Assembly (NCBI RefSeq): GCF_026107515.2 | Contig: NZ_JAPCHW010000015.1 | Coordinates: 1 to 64,000, forward strand | Source of the DNA: Glutamicibacter sp. MNS18 | GTDB lineage: Bacteria; Actinomycetota; Actinomycetes; Actinomycetales; Micrococcaceae | Length of the DNA: 64,000 nucleotides | Direction: 5' to 3' | Shown here: positions 43,010 to 51,853 of the stretch, one piece after another | How positions within the stretch are numbered: position 1 is the first letter of the stretch | How the letters are laid out: each line of letters starts with the position of its first letter | Program-made: the position numbers and the translations under genes | Notes under the pieces: model-generated | Told to the model about the DNA's origin: nothing | The model's database searches: none | What the model saw: the letters and a program-made list of their open reading frames with translations, nothing else

Positions 43010-43262
43010 GTCCCACTTCATGGTGTCGTCCGGGTACGAGCACGAGGCGCAGGCGCTCCGGTCCGGACTGGGTCGCAGGAGATGGTCCGACCCCTGACGA
43101 TGGACCGTTCCAGACCAGGCTCGGCAGGAACCATGCGGACGGTGGGCCCCAGGACGGGAGGGCCGCTTGTGAAACGCCACACTTTCCCCGGTTTCGGTTC
43201 GCAGTGACCCGGAAGCTTGTGTATAGTTATTCAAGTCGTCACGACGACACACAAGTGAATAT

Positions 43263-43336
<74 letters not shown>

Positions 43337-43340
43337 CAAG

Positions 43341-43390
43341 CGGAAAACCTGCGATTGGTCCACACCTCTCGCAGGTTTTCCGTGTTTTCC
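43341..43390 (+). terminator. Terminator after tRNA-Arg copy 2
   Basis: CGGAAAACCTGCGA / TCGCAGGTTTTCCG 14-bp stem, then TGTTTTCCG. Not related in sequence to the terminator of copy 1. Confidence 0.88.
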
Positions 43391-43535
43391 GACCCTTTTC
43401 CGGCAAGCCCGTTCCGGTTCCACACCCCACACGGGATTTCCCTGTCATAGAGATGCCCGATTCCCGGTGCGAACGTATCGTTGGTTTACAACACATCCCG
43501 ATCGAAGGATTGTCCGTTACCAAGGAGCCAGCCCC

Positions 43536-44654
43536 ATGATTATCGCCGTGCCAAAGGAATCCAAGAACAACGAGGACCGGGTGGCCATCACCCCGGCCGG
43601 GGTATCCGAATTCGTCGCGCATGGCCACCGGGTGCTCATTGAGACCACCGCGGGGCTGGGTTCGGGAATCACCGATGGGGCCTACACCGCGGCCGGGGCC
43701 GAGATCGTGCCGGACGCCGCCACCGTCTTCGCCTCCGGGGAACTGGTGCTCAAGGTCAAGGAACCCATCGCGGCCGAGTACCCGCTACTACGCAAGGACC
43801 AGGTGCTGTTCACCTATCTGCATCTTGCCGCCTCCCGGCAGTGCACCGACGCCCTGCTGGCCGCCGGCACCACAGCGATCGCCTACGAGACCGTCACCCG
43901 GGGCCGCACCCTGCCGTTGCTGGCCCCGATGAGCGAGGTGGCAGGGCGGCTGGCTGCGCAGATCGGATCGGTCACCCTGCTTCACCCCTCCGGCGGGTCG
44001 GGCATCCTGATGGGAGGGGTTCCCGGAACCCGTCCGGCGAAGGTCGTGGTGATCGGCGGCGGCGTGGCCGGGGAAAACGCCGCGGTGGCCAGTGCCGGAC
44101 TCGGCGCGGACGTGACGGTGATCGACCTGAATCTGGCCCGTCTGAAGGAGATCGACACCACCCACCACGGACGGATCAAGACCCTGGCCTCTTCCAAGCT
44201 GGCCATCGCCGACCAGGTCGCCGACGCCGACCTGGTAATCGGCTCGGTGCTGATCCCCGGTGCGGCGGCTCCCAAGCTGGTCACCCTAGAGATGGTCGAG
44301 CGGATGCGCCCCGGTTCGGTATTGGTGGATATCGCCATCGACCAGGGCGGCTGTTTCGAGGGTTCGCACCCGACCACGCATGATGACCCGACGTTCACGG
44401 TGCACGACGCGCTGTATTACTGTGTGGGCAATATGCCCGGGGCGGTGCCGCAGACAGCCACCGCGGCGCTGACCAACGCCACCCTGCCCTATGCCCTGCG
44501 CATCGCCGACAAGGGCTGGGCCCAGGCGCTGCGCGAGGACGAAGGACTGGCCAATGGCCTGAATGCGCACGGCGGCACCCTGACCCTGGGATCGGTGGCC
44601 GAGGAGTTCGGTTACGACTGGCGGCCGGTGGCAGAGGTGCTTGCCACCCTGTAA
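43536..44654 (+). CDS. ald: Alanine dehydrogenase
   Basis: NAD-dependent oxidative deamination of L-alanine to pyruvate, or the reverse for ammonium assimilation. The 372-residue hexameric-type enzyme shows Arg15 in NNEDRVAITP, Lys75 in LVLKVKEP, His96 in FTYLHLAA and the NAD-binding KVVVIGGGVAGENAA. I chose the ATG at 43536 because AAGGAG lies eight bases upstream and it matches the family start MIIAVPKE. It is a single gene with a hairpin after it; no AldR-type regulator adjoins it. Confidence 0.97.
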   Translation: MIIAVPKESKNNEDRVAITPAGVSEFVAHGHRVLIETTAGLGSGITDGAYTAAGAEIVPDAATVFASGELVLKVKEPIAAEYPLLRKDQVLFTYLHLAASRQCTDALLAAGTTAIAYETVTRGRTLPLLAPMSEVAGRLAAQIGSVTLLHPSGGSGILMGGVPGTRPAKVVVIGGGVAGENAAVASAGLGADVTVIDLNLARLKEIDTTHHGRIKTLASSKLAIADQVADADLVIGSVLIPGAAAPKLVTLEMVERMRPGSVLVDIAIDQGGCFEGSHPTTHDDPTFTVHDALYYCVGNMPGAVPQTATAALTNATLPYALRIADKGWAQALREDEGLANGLNAHGGTLTLGSVAEEFGYDWRPVAEVLATL

Positions 44655-44663
44655 CACCGGTGT

Positions 44664-44696
44664 CGTGAGCGGCTCTCCCCGGGAAAGCCGCTCACG
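44664..44696. terminator. Shared terminator between ald and the LacI-type gene
   Basis: CGTGAGCGGCT / AGCCGCTCACG perfect 11-bp stem between convergent genes; no T-run. Confidence 0.7.
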
Positions 44697-44719
44697 AGGG
44701 AAGCGGATCCAACCGGGTC

Positions 44720-45734
44720 CTAGTGGGACTGGCGCAGGATCAATTCGGTATCCATGATGCTGAAGACCGGGACTTGCTCGCCCTGGATCCGCTTGACCAG
44801 CACTTCGGCCATGATCTCCCCCTGGCGTTCGGGATGCTGGGCCACGGTAGTCAACGGCGGCGTGGCATTACGCGCAAACGAGTCGTCATCGATGCTGGTC
44901 ACCGACACATCCTGCGGCACACGGATCCCCGCGTCCTCCAGCGCCCGCAAGGCACCGAAGGCCATCTGGGCGCTGGCCACGAACAATCCATCCAGCTGCT
45001 GTCCGCTGGAGAGCAGCTGCTGCATGGCCTGTTTCCCGCCATCGGGGGTGAAGTCGCCCTCGATCACCGCGACCGGTTCCAGCCCGGCATCCCGGACTGC
45101 TTGCCGGAATCCGGTCAAGCGGTCGAGCCCCGCTCCCATATCCTGTGGGCCGGCAATCGAAGCCACCCGGGTCCGACCGCGTTCGATGATCACCCCGGTC
45201 GCCTGCCGGGCGGCGGCCACGTTGTCGATGTCCACCGTGTAGATCTCGCTGCGGTCGGTGCTGATGGTGCGTCCGCCGAACACCATGGGCAGGCTTCCGC
45301 CCAGATCCGCATAGGAACGATCCGCCGCATGGTGCGAGAGTACCAGCGCACCGTCCACATTCCCACCCTGCAGGTACCTTGCCGTTTTGTCCGGATCTGA
45401 TTCGGTGGCCAGCAGCAGGGTGAGCATGAATTCGGTGTCCGCAAGGTAGCGTGCCGCCCCCCTGGACCACGGTCGCGAAATAGGGGTCGGCGAAGAACTT
45501 CGCGGTGTTCTCCGGCACCACCAACGCGATCGAGTTGGTGCGCCCCTGGGCCAGCGAGCGCGCCGCCCGGTTGGGCACATAGTTCAGCTCCTTGATTGCC
45601 GCCTCCACGGCGGCAACCACCGACGGCTTGACCTTGTTGGATCCGTTGACCACGCGCGAGACGGTGGCCCGGGAGACCCCTGCCCGCGCCGCGACCAGTT
45701 CCAGGGTCGGTTGCTGATTTCGTGATTCGGTCAT
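44720..45734 (-). pseudogene. cebR: LacI-family repressor of the beta-glucoside operon, frameshifted
   Basis: The N-terminal third (HTH LELVAARAGVSRATVSRVVNGSN, hinge NYVPNRAARSLAQGRTN, up to DPYFATVVQG) lies in one frame. The rest of the ligand-binding domain (AARYLADTEFMLTLLLATESD to LILRQSH) lies in another. The switch is at a run of six G residues (minus strand, 45457-45462); five G would restore one continuous frame of about 337 residues. As read, the protein loses its sugar-binding and dimerisation domain. The gene follows the beta-glucosidase gene by 52 bases. The regulator would bind the two TGAGAGCGCTCTCA-type sites upstream of cebE. A sequencing error is possible. Confidence 0.8.
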
Positions 45735-45786
45735 TCCTGCTTCTTCATTCCAAGGCTGGACGGTGGTTGTTTCGGACCCTGGCGGT

Positions 45787-47205
45787 TCAGGCCATTGTAC
45801 GAGTGGCTGAAATCAGCTTGGCATACGCCTTCCCGCTGTCCTTAATAATTCGTTGTTGCGTCCGGTAATCAACGTGCACGATCCCGAAGCGTTTGGCGTA
45901 CCCCCAAGCCCATTCGAAGTTGTCCAGCAGCGACCAGACGAAGTAGCCCCGCACATCCGTCCCGGCTTCAATGGCCAGGCCCACCTGTTCGATATGGTCC
46001 ATGATGTACCGCTCCCGCTGCGGATCGCTGACCGTACCCTGGTCCGTCAGCCGCTCCTCGTAGGCGGCACCGTTCTCGGTGATGTACAGCGGTGGCAGGT
46101 CCGGGTACTGCCGCCCCAACCGGGTCAACAGGGTCAACAGGCCCCGCGGGTTCACTTCCCACCCCATGGCCGTGCGCGGCAGGTCCCGGGAGGGGAAGCT
46201 CACGTACTCGCTGCCCACAAAGGGCGAGGATTTCGGTGAATCGGTGGGAACCACCGCGGCCGGCTCGCCCGGTCCCAACGGGTGCCCGGAGACATTGTCA
46301 TCGTGATAGTGGTTGACCCCCAGGAAATCCAGCGGCTGGCTGATCGTTTCCAGGTCCCCGTCATGCACCACCTCGGCCAGCCCGTAGCCCGCCACGTCCG
46401 CAAGCAGGTCGGCGGGGTAGGCACCGCGCAGTATCGGGTCCAGGAACATGCGGTTCCACAGGGCATCGACCCGGCGTGCCGCCTCCAGATCCACCGGATC
46501 CGACGGATCGTTGGGCACGGCATTGGTCAGATTCAGCGTGATACCCACCTGTTCGGCACCCAGTTCGCGTAACCGGGCGGTGGCCAGGCCGTGGGCCAGA
46601 TGCTGGTGATGCACCGCGGCCAAGGCGGCGCGTGGGTCCTGGCGTCCCGGGGCATGTTCCCCGGCCGCATAACCGATCAGCGAGGAACACAAGGGCTCAT
46701 TGAAGGTGGTCCAGTGCTTCACCCGGTCGCCCAAGACCGCGTACACCGCCTCGGCGTAATCCACGAACCGGTGGGAAGTCTCCCGGCTGGTCCAGCCACC
46801 GCGTTCCTCCAATGCCTGCGGCAAGTCCCAGTGGTACAGCGTCAGCCAAGGCAGGATCCCGGCCTCCAGCAGTTCGTCGACCAACCGCGAGTAGAAGTCC
46901 AGGCCCTTGGGGTTGACCTCCCGGCCGCCGGGAACGACGCGGGCCCAGCTGGTGGAGAACCGGTAGGAATCCAGACCCAGTTCGCTCATCAGGGCCACGT
47001 CTTCGCGGTACCGGTGGTAGTGGTCCACCGCGATTTCAGGGGTATGTGCCCCGGCGATCGTCCCGGGTTTGCGGGCGAAGGCATCCCAGACGGAATCCTC
47101 CTTGCCCTCCAGATGCGCCGCGCCTTCGATCTGGGCGGCTGCGGTGGCCGAACCCCAGATGAAACCCTGTGGCCAGTGGAAGTCGGGTGATAGTTGGTGA
47201 GTCAT
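45787..47205 (-). CDS. Family GH1 beta-glucosidase
   Basis: A cytosolic beta-glucosidase of 472 residues that hydrolyses cellobiose or related beta-glucosides taken up by the adjacent transporter. GH1 features are the N-terminal PQGFIWGSATAAAQIEG, the acid/base Glu170 in TFNEP and the nucleophile Glu377 in ITENGAAYE. The ATG overlaps the stop of the upstream permease by one base (TAATG), so it is the fourth gene of the operon cebE-cebF-cebG-bgl, as in Streptomyces bglC. Confidence 0.95.
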   Translation of the reverse strand: MTHQLSPDFHWPQGFIWGSATAAAQIEGAAHLEGKEDSVWDAFARKPGTIAGAHTPEIAVDHYHRYREDVALMSELGLDSYRFSTSWARVVPGGREVNPKGLDFYSRLVDELLEAGILPWLTLYHWDLPQALEERGGWTSRETSHRFVDYAEAVYAVLGDRVKHWTTFNEPLCSSLIGYAAGEHAPGRQDPRAALAAVHHQHLAHGLATARLRELGAEQVGITLNLTNAVPNDPSDPVDLEAARRVDALWNRMFLDPILRGAYPADLLADVAGYGLAEVVHDGDLETISQPLDFLGVNHYHDDNVSGHPLGPGEPAAVVPTDSPKSSPFVGSEYVSFPSRDLPRTAMGWEVNPRGLLTLLTRLGRQYPDLPPLYITENGAAYEERLTDQGTVSDPQRERYIMDHIEQVGLAIEAGTDVRGYFVWSLLDNFEWAWGYAKRFGIVHVDYRTQQRIIKDSGKAYAKLISATRTMA

Positions 47206-48089
47206 TAGCCTTTCACAGCTCCTGCCATGATTCCGGAAACAAGTTGTCGGCCCGCCACGATGAACAACAGCAGCAGCGGGATGGTGGCCAATACGGCACC
47301 GGACATCACGATCGTGTAGTCCACGTACTTGGCCGATTGCAGTTGGCTCAGGGCCACCTGCAGGGTGGGGTTCTGCGGCGCGATCAGCAGCGGCCACAGG
47401 TAGTCGGTCCAGGCCGTCATGAAGGTGAACAGCGCCAGGATCGCCATGGCCGGCCGGGCGGCGGGCACTGCCACATGCCAGAACGTGCCGATCATGCTCG
47501 CCCCGTCGATCCGTGCGGCCTCGATCAGTTCATCGGGGATCACATCCACAAGGTACTGGCGCATGAAGAACACGCCGAAGGCGGTCACCAGGGTAGGCAC
47601 GATGATCGCCCCCAGGGATCCGGTCCAGCCGAACTCCTTCATCATCATGAACAACGGGATGATGCCCAGTTGTGTGGGCACGGCCAGGGTTGCGATGACG
47701 AATACCAGCAGCCCCGACTTGCCGCGGAAGCGCAGCTTGGCGAAGGCGTATCCGGCCAGGGTGGAGAAGCTGACAACCGAGAAGGTGATGACCCCTGAGA
47801 CGATGATGCTGTTGAACAGCGCACCCCAGAAGTCCACGGTCGCAAAGACCTCCGCGACATTGGTCCAGAACTGTCCTCCGGGCAGCAGTGGCGGCCAGGT
47901 GGAGGCGAATACGCTGCCGGTGCTGGAGCCGATCACCATTGAATACCACAGCGGGAATGCCCCGCCGAGGAAAAAGGCCAGCAGGATCCCGTAGGTGAGG
48001 AACCCGGGTCGGGCATCGATGCCGAAGGACTTGCCCCGACGGGGTGTTTTAGTCCGGGGCGTCCGGGTGGCTAGGGTCGGGGCGCTCAT
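47205..48089 (-). CDS. cebG: Sugar ABC transporter permease (CebG type)
   Basis: A 294-residue inner-membrane permease of the MalG family with six hydrophobic segments; the EAA loop that contacts the ATPase is EAARIDGASMIGTFWHVAVP. The start overlaps the end of cebF by four bases (ATGA). It forms the transport channel together with cebF. Confidence 0.93.
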   Translation of the reverse strand: MSAPTLATRTPRTKTPRRGKSFGIDARPGFLTYGILLAFFLGGAFPLWYSMVIGSSTGSVFASTWPPLLPGGQFWTNVAEVFATVDFWGALFNSIIVSGVITFSVVSFSTLAGYAFAKLRFRGKSGLLVFVIATLAVPTQLGIIPLFMMMKEFGWTGSLGAIIVPTLVTAFGVFFMRQYLVDVIPDELIEAARIDGASMIGTFWHVAVPAARPAMAILALFTFMTAWTDYLWPLLIAPQNPTLQVALSQLQSAKYVDYTIVMSGAVLATIPLLLLFIVAGRQLVSGIMAGAVKG

Positions 48090-49228
48090 GGCTTGGGCTC
48101 CTGGCGGTCGGCTGGTTCCGCGGCAGGGAACTGCACGGCCGCGATCGTGTCTATCGGGATGCCTCTCGGGTTCCGTCGGCGCCTCCCGAAGCGTGGGGCA
48201 CCACGCCGCCTGGTTTCGGCGGAGGCGATCGTGGTGGAAAGCAGGAAGTTCAGCAGCCCGATGGCGATGATGATCAGGAACAGCATCCAGGCCACGGCGG
48301 AGGCCTTGCCGAAGTCTCCCCTATTGAAGGCCAGGTCCCACAGGTAGAGCACCGTGGTCTGGTATTCGCGGTTGGGTCCGCCCAGCGCCGAGCTGCTCGG
48401 ATTGAACAGTTTCGGTTCGGTGAAGATCTGCAGCCCGCCGATGGTGGCGGTGATGATCACGAAGATCATGGTGGGCCGGATCGAGGGCAACGTGATCGAG
48501 AAGAAGCGGCGCAAGGCCCCGGCCCCGTCGATTGCCGCGGATTCGTGGATCTCACGGGGCACCGCCTGCATCGCGGCCAGCAGGATCAGCGCGTTGTAAC
48601 CGGTCCAGCGCCAATTCACCATGGTCGCGATGGCCAGGTGCGAGGGGAACACCTCGGATTTCCAGGACACCGGGTCGATATCGAGCATGCCGATCAGGTT
48701 GTTGATCATCCCGTACTTCTCATCGAAGGCGCTGGAGAAGATCAGTGTCACGGCCACCGGGGTGACCACGTAGGGCAGCAGGATCCCCATCCGCCAGAAC
48801 GTCTTGGCCCGGATGTTCCGGTCCAACATGGCGGCAATGAAGGTGGCGACCACCAGCTGCGGGATGGCCGAGAGCAGGAAGATGCTGAACGTGTTGAACA
48901 GCGAGTTCCAGAAGTACGGGTCGGCCAGTTCCACCCGGTAGTTCTCCAGCCCCACCCATTGACCGGCACCGGAGAGCAGATCCCAGTCATTGAGCGACAC
49001 GATGAACGTGTAGACCAGGGGGAACAGTCCCACCAGGCCGAAGAGCAGGAAAAACGGGGCCACATAGAGATACGGGGAGGCCTTGGTATCGAAGCGGCTG
49101 AACGAATGTCGACGCCGTTTCCGCCGGTCGTCCTGGGGACGGCGTCGTGGCGGCCTCACGTCCGCTGTCGGCCCGGGTCCGTTGCGCGGGTTGCCGGTGC
49201 CGCGAGCCTGATTGGCAAGTGTGCTCAT
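48086..49228 (-). CDS. cebF: Sugar ABC transporter permease (CebF type)
   Basis: A 380-residue MalF-type permease. A polar Arg/Pro-rich N-terminal tail (about 1-48) precedes six membrane segments (the first is LYVAPFFLLFGLVGLFPLVYT). The EAA loop is ESAAIDGAGALRRFFSITLP, and a basic C-terminal tail follows. I chose the ATG at 49228 as it gives MSTLANQ; the frame is open further upstream, but those codons look non-coding. No ATPase gene lies in the operon, so a shared MsiK-type ATPase elsewhere is expected. Confidence 0.92.
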   Translation of the reverse strand: MSTLANQARGTGNPRNGPGPTADVRPPRRRPQDDRRKRRRHSFSRFDTKASPYLYVAPFFLLFGLVGLFPLVYTFIVSLNDWDLLSGAGQWVGLENYRVELADPYFWNSLFNTFSIFLLSAIPQLVVATFIAAMLDRNIRAKTFWRMGILLPYVVTPVAVTLIFSSAFDEKYGMINNLIGMLDIDPVSWKSEVFPSHLAIATMVNWRWTGYNALILLAAMQAVPREIHESAAIDGAGALRRFFSITLPSIRPTMIFVIITATIGGLQIFTEPKLFNPSSSALGGPNREYQTTVLYLWDLAFNRGDFGKASAVAWMLFLIIIAIGLLNFLLSTTIASAETRRRGAPRFGRRRRNPRGIPIDTIAAVQFPAAEPADRQEPKP

Positions 49229-49299
49229 GGTGCGGTTCTTCCTGCACGTATCCATCGGGTCCGCGCCGCGTTCGCACACGGACCCGTTGGCTACCGGTG

Positions 49300-50628
49300 C
49301 TACTTGAGGTCCAGGTTCTTCAGGGTTTCCAGTGCCGAGTCCCACGCGCTCTGCCCGTCGGTCCCCTTGTCCAACGCAATGGTGGCCGGTCCGAAGACCT
49401 GTTCCTGGATCACCGAGTCATCCGCCCCCTTGAACTGGGCTTCCACCCCCTCGGCCCGGTTGCCCAGGATCTCGCCGATGGGCGCATCGTTGAAGAAGGC
49501 GGTCAGGTCGTTCTGGCCGGTCACCACCGGATCGGATTGGGCCTCGATATTGCTCGGGAAGGTTCCCGCCGCTTCGAAGGCCGCGGCCTGCGAGGTGGCG
49601 TTGGTCAGCCATTCGGCGAGCTTGGCCGCCTCGGCCGGGTGCGTGGACTGTTCCGGCACGGTCAGGAAGGTCCCGCCCCAGTTGGCCGGGCCGCCGGGGA
49701 AGACATCGGCGAAGTCCCAGCCGGAGTCGGCGTCACCGCCGGCGGCCTCGACCTGGCCCTTGAGCACGCCCAGCATCCAGCCGGGGCAGACGAAGGTGGC
49801 GAAGGAGCCGTCAACGAAGGCCTGTCCCTTGCCCCAGTCCCACTGGGTCTGTGCCGCGGAGAGGCCGGACTGCGCGGCATCGGCCAGCAGGTCCCACCGT
49901 TCACGCAATTCGGTATTGCCCTCGATGTTCAAGGAGCCATCGGCCGTGTAGTACCCCTCGGGCAGCTGGTTCACCATGGCGTTCCAGACGAACCCGGACT
50001 GGTCGTACCAGGCCTTGCCGGTTTCCTGCTCGTACTTCTTTCCGGTGTCGAAGAAGTCCTTCCAGCTCGCGGAGTCGCCGCCGAGCAGTTCGGCGACCTC
50101 CTCGCGGTCCGAAGGCAGTCCGGCGTCCTCCAGGAGATCCCCGTTGTAGCAGATGCCCTGGGGGCCGATATCTGTCCCGTAACCGATGATCCGGCCCTCG
50201 GGATCGGTGGCCTGGGCGGTTTTCCACGGGACCCAGCGGTCCTGGATCTCACTGGCGCCGTGATCACGCAGGTCGACAAAGGTGTCCGAAACCGTCATGA
50301 CCTGGCCCAGCCAGCCTTCTTCCACCGCTTGCACGTCCGGCAGCCCGGAGCCGGCGGCCTGTTTGGTCTTCCAGTCGGTCAATGCGTTGCCACCGGTGTC
50401 GATGTTAGTCGCCTCGATGGTAATCCCCGGGTTGTCGTTCTCGTATTGCTCGTAGAGACCGTCGAGTCCCATGGTGCCGAAGGTGGTGACCTTCAGGGTG
50501 ACCGGGTTCTCGGTCGACGCCGGCTCATCGCTGGCCGTACCGCCGCCGGAACAGCTGGTGACCGCCAGCGCGACGGCTGCTGCGGATGCAACAGCGGCGG
50601 AAATCCTGATTCGTCTTGCTCGTTTCAC
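49300..50628 (-). CDS. cebE: Sugar-binding lipoprotein (CebE type)
   Basis: The extracellular substrate-binding component of the transporter, 442 residues. Signal peptide MKRARRIRISAAVASAAAVA leads to a lipobox VTSC at about residue 26. Cellobiose-binding-protein features are ALTDWKTKQAAGSGLPDVQA, GTDIGPQGICYN and CPGWMLGVLKGQ. Start is GTG with GAGGAGA upstream. Two palindromic operators lie 60-160 bases upstream. The sugar is inferred from the operator type and the GH1 partner; other beta-glucosides are possible. Confidence 0.92.
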   Translation of the reverse strand: MKRARRIRISAAVASAAAVALAVTSCSGGGTASDEPASTENPVTLKVTTFGTMGLDGLYEQYENDNPGITIEATNIDTGGNALTDWKTKQAAGSGLPDVQAVEEGWLGQVMTVSDTFVDLRDHGASEIQDRWVPWKTAQATDPEGRIIGYGTDIGPQGICYNGDLLEDAGLPSDREEVAELLGGDSASWKDFFDTGKKYEQETGKAWYDQSGFVWNAMVNQLPEGYYTADGSLNIEGNTELRERWDLLADAAQSGLSAAQTQWDWGKGQAFVDGSFATFVCPGWMLGVLKGQVEAAGGDADSGWDFADVFPGGPANWGGTFLTVPEQSTHPAEAAKLAEWLTNATSQAAAFEAAGTFPSNIEAQSDPVVTGQNDLTAFFNDAPIGEILGNRAEGVEAQFKGADDSVIQEQVFGPATIALDKGTDGQSAWDSALETLKNLDLK

Positions 50629-50688
50629 GTCGTTCTCCTCAGATGCGGTGCGAAATGGTGCTGGCCGGTTCGAATCCCTTGAATTTCA

Positions 50689-50702
50689 TGAGAGCGCTCT
50701 CA
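50689..50702 (-). promoter_or_regulatory. CebR-type operator 1
   Basis: TGAGAGCGCTCTCA, a perfect 14-bp palindrome close to the Streptomyces CebR box TGGGAGCGCTCCCA; 61 bases upstream of the cebE start. Confidence 0.85.
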
Positions 50703-50774
50703 CAATAAAACTAGAACCGATCCCATCCGGCGTTTTTGTCGACCAGCATTCGATGGTCACCACTTGAATCAAAA

Positions 50775-50788
50775 TGTGAGCGCTCTCA
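50775..50788 (-). promoter_or_regulatory. CebR-type operator 2
   Basis: TGTGAGCGCTCTCA, one mismatch from a perfect palindrome. Its centre is 86 bases from operator 1, about eight helical turns, which would allow looping. Confidence 0.8.
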
Positions 50789-50886
50789 CAAATGCTGTGT
50801 GGTCAATTCTCCCCCGTCCCCGGCGTTTGTCAACCCCCTCACGCACATGGACCGACCCGGTCGGGTGTGACCAGAAGAATACTCCT

Positions 50887-50918
50887 ACTATTTGAACTGA
50901 CCGGTCAGTTCAAATAGT
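50887..50918. promoter_or_regulatory. Perfect 32-bp palindromic operator (TetR type)
   Basis: ACTATTTGAACTGACC followed by its exact complement, no spacer. The right arm overlaps the -10 box TAGTCT (50915-50920), so a bound repressor would block transcription. The TetR protein encoded at the end of the operon is the likely ligand. Confidence 0.8.
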
Positions 50919-50920
50919 CT
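50915..50920 (+). promoter_or_regulatory. -10 box of the ABC-like/YhgE/tetR operon (leaderless)
   Basis: TAGTCT six bases before the ATG at 50927, overlapping the palindrome. Confidence 0.6.
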
Positions 50921-50926
50921 TGTTCC

Positions 50927-51853
50927 ATGCTTTTAGCCGAGTCGATTTCCTTTACTGGCCGCCACACCAGCCTGGTGGACCCCACCTCCCTGCAGGTGCA
51001 GCGCAGCGAGGTGATGCTGGTCGTGGCCGAACCGCAGATTTCGCGTACCGCGTTGAGCCTGCTGCTCTCCGGGAGGATGAAACCGGACTCGGGGAGCATA
51101 CGCTGGAAGGGCTCGACCAGCCTGCCGAAGCTGCGCGCCGCTAGCGCCCTGGTGGACTCGCCGGAAATCAATGCCCCGGAGCAACACCTGAAGATCCGTG
51201 ACCTCGTGGCCGAAGACCTGTCCCTGGTTCCCGAACCGATCTGGCGCAAACGTGGCATCGAGGCTTGGCTTGAAATGCATGGTTTCGCCCCGTATGCAGA
51301 TGACTGGATTGATTCGGTGGAGCCGTTGATCCGGCTGGAGATCATGGCCCGGCTCAGCGAGGAATACCGGCAGGTGCAGCTGGCCGTCTTCGACTCGCCG
51401 GACCGGCACGGGATCGAGGACGCCAGCTGGCTGGAACTACTCGAGGAGCTGGCCGGCACCCGACGGCAACTGGCCGTCGTGGCCGTGGTCAGCCGGGTTC
51501 CTGACTGCTGGGACGGAGCCGTGGCCTATCTGGGCGCGGACAACCTGGCCGATCCCCTGCACCGAGCGGAGCCAGCCGAGCCCGAGCACACCCCGGACAC
51601 CGAGCAGAGCCAGGCCACACCGGTGGCCCAAGCCGATACCACCGAAGCGTCCGGGACAGCCACTGAACCGGACACGACCGGGAACCGGCCGGCACAGGAA
51701 CACTCCGATAAGACCACCGCGCTGCCGCTACCGGAGGCACCAGACCAGGCAATCCAGCCATTGCGGGAAGCAGCCCCCGAGGCGGACCCCGATCCCGCTG
51801 CAACGAGCCTGCCGGCCCCGGATGACACCACAGACGTTAAGGACCCCACATGA
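50927..51853 (+). CDS. Degenerate ABC-ATPase-like protein
   Basis: A 308-residue protein whose first 210 residues follow the ABC ATPase pattern without its catalytic residues. The Walker A position reads AEPQISRTALSLLLSG (no GxxGxGK, no Lys), the following strand is KPDSGSIRWKG as in true ABC proteins, and the Walker B position reads QLAVFDSPD (no catalytic Glu). No LSGGQ signature is seen. A Pro/Glu/Thr/Ala-rich acidic tail (about 212-308) follows. It probably cannot hydrolyse ATP; a structural or regulatory role for the next gene product is inferred. Its stop overlaps the YhgE start (ATGA). Confidence 0.8.
   Translation: MLLAESISFTGRHTSLVDPTSLQVQRSEVMLVVAEPQISRTALSLLLSGRMKPDSGSIRWKGSTSLPKLRAASALVDSPEINAPEQHLKIRDLVAEDLSLVPEPIWRKRGIEAWLEMHGFAPYADDWIDSVEPLIRLEIMARLSEEYRQVQLAVFDSPDRHGIEDASWLELLEELAGTRRQLAVVAVVSRVPDCWDGAVAYLGADNLADPLHRAEPAEPEHTPDTEQSQATPVAQADTTEASGTATEPDTTGNRPAQEHSDKTTALPLPEAPDQAIQPLREAAPEADPDPAATSLPAPDDTTDVKDPT

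Noticed and set aside
43010-43262. Continuation of a second gene after the membrane protein
   Set aside because: The open frame here is another reading of the same DNA with no ribosome binding site and runs into tRNA-Arg copy 2.
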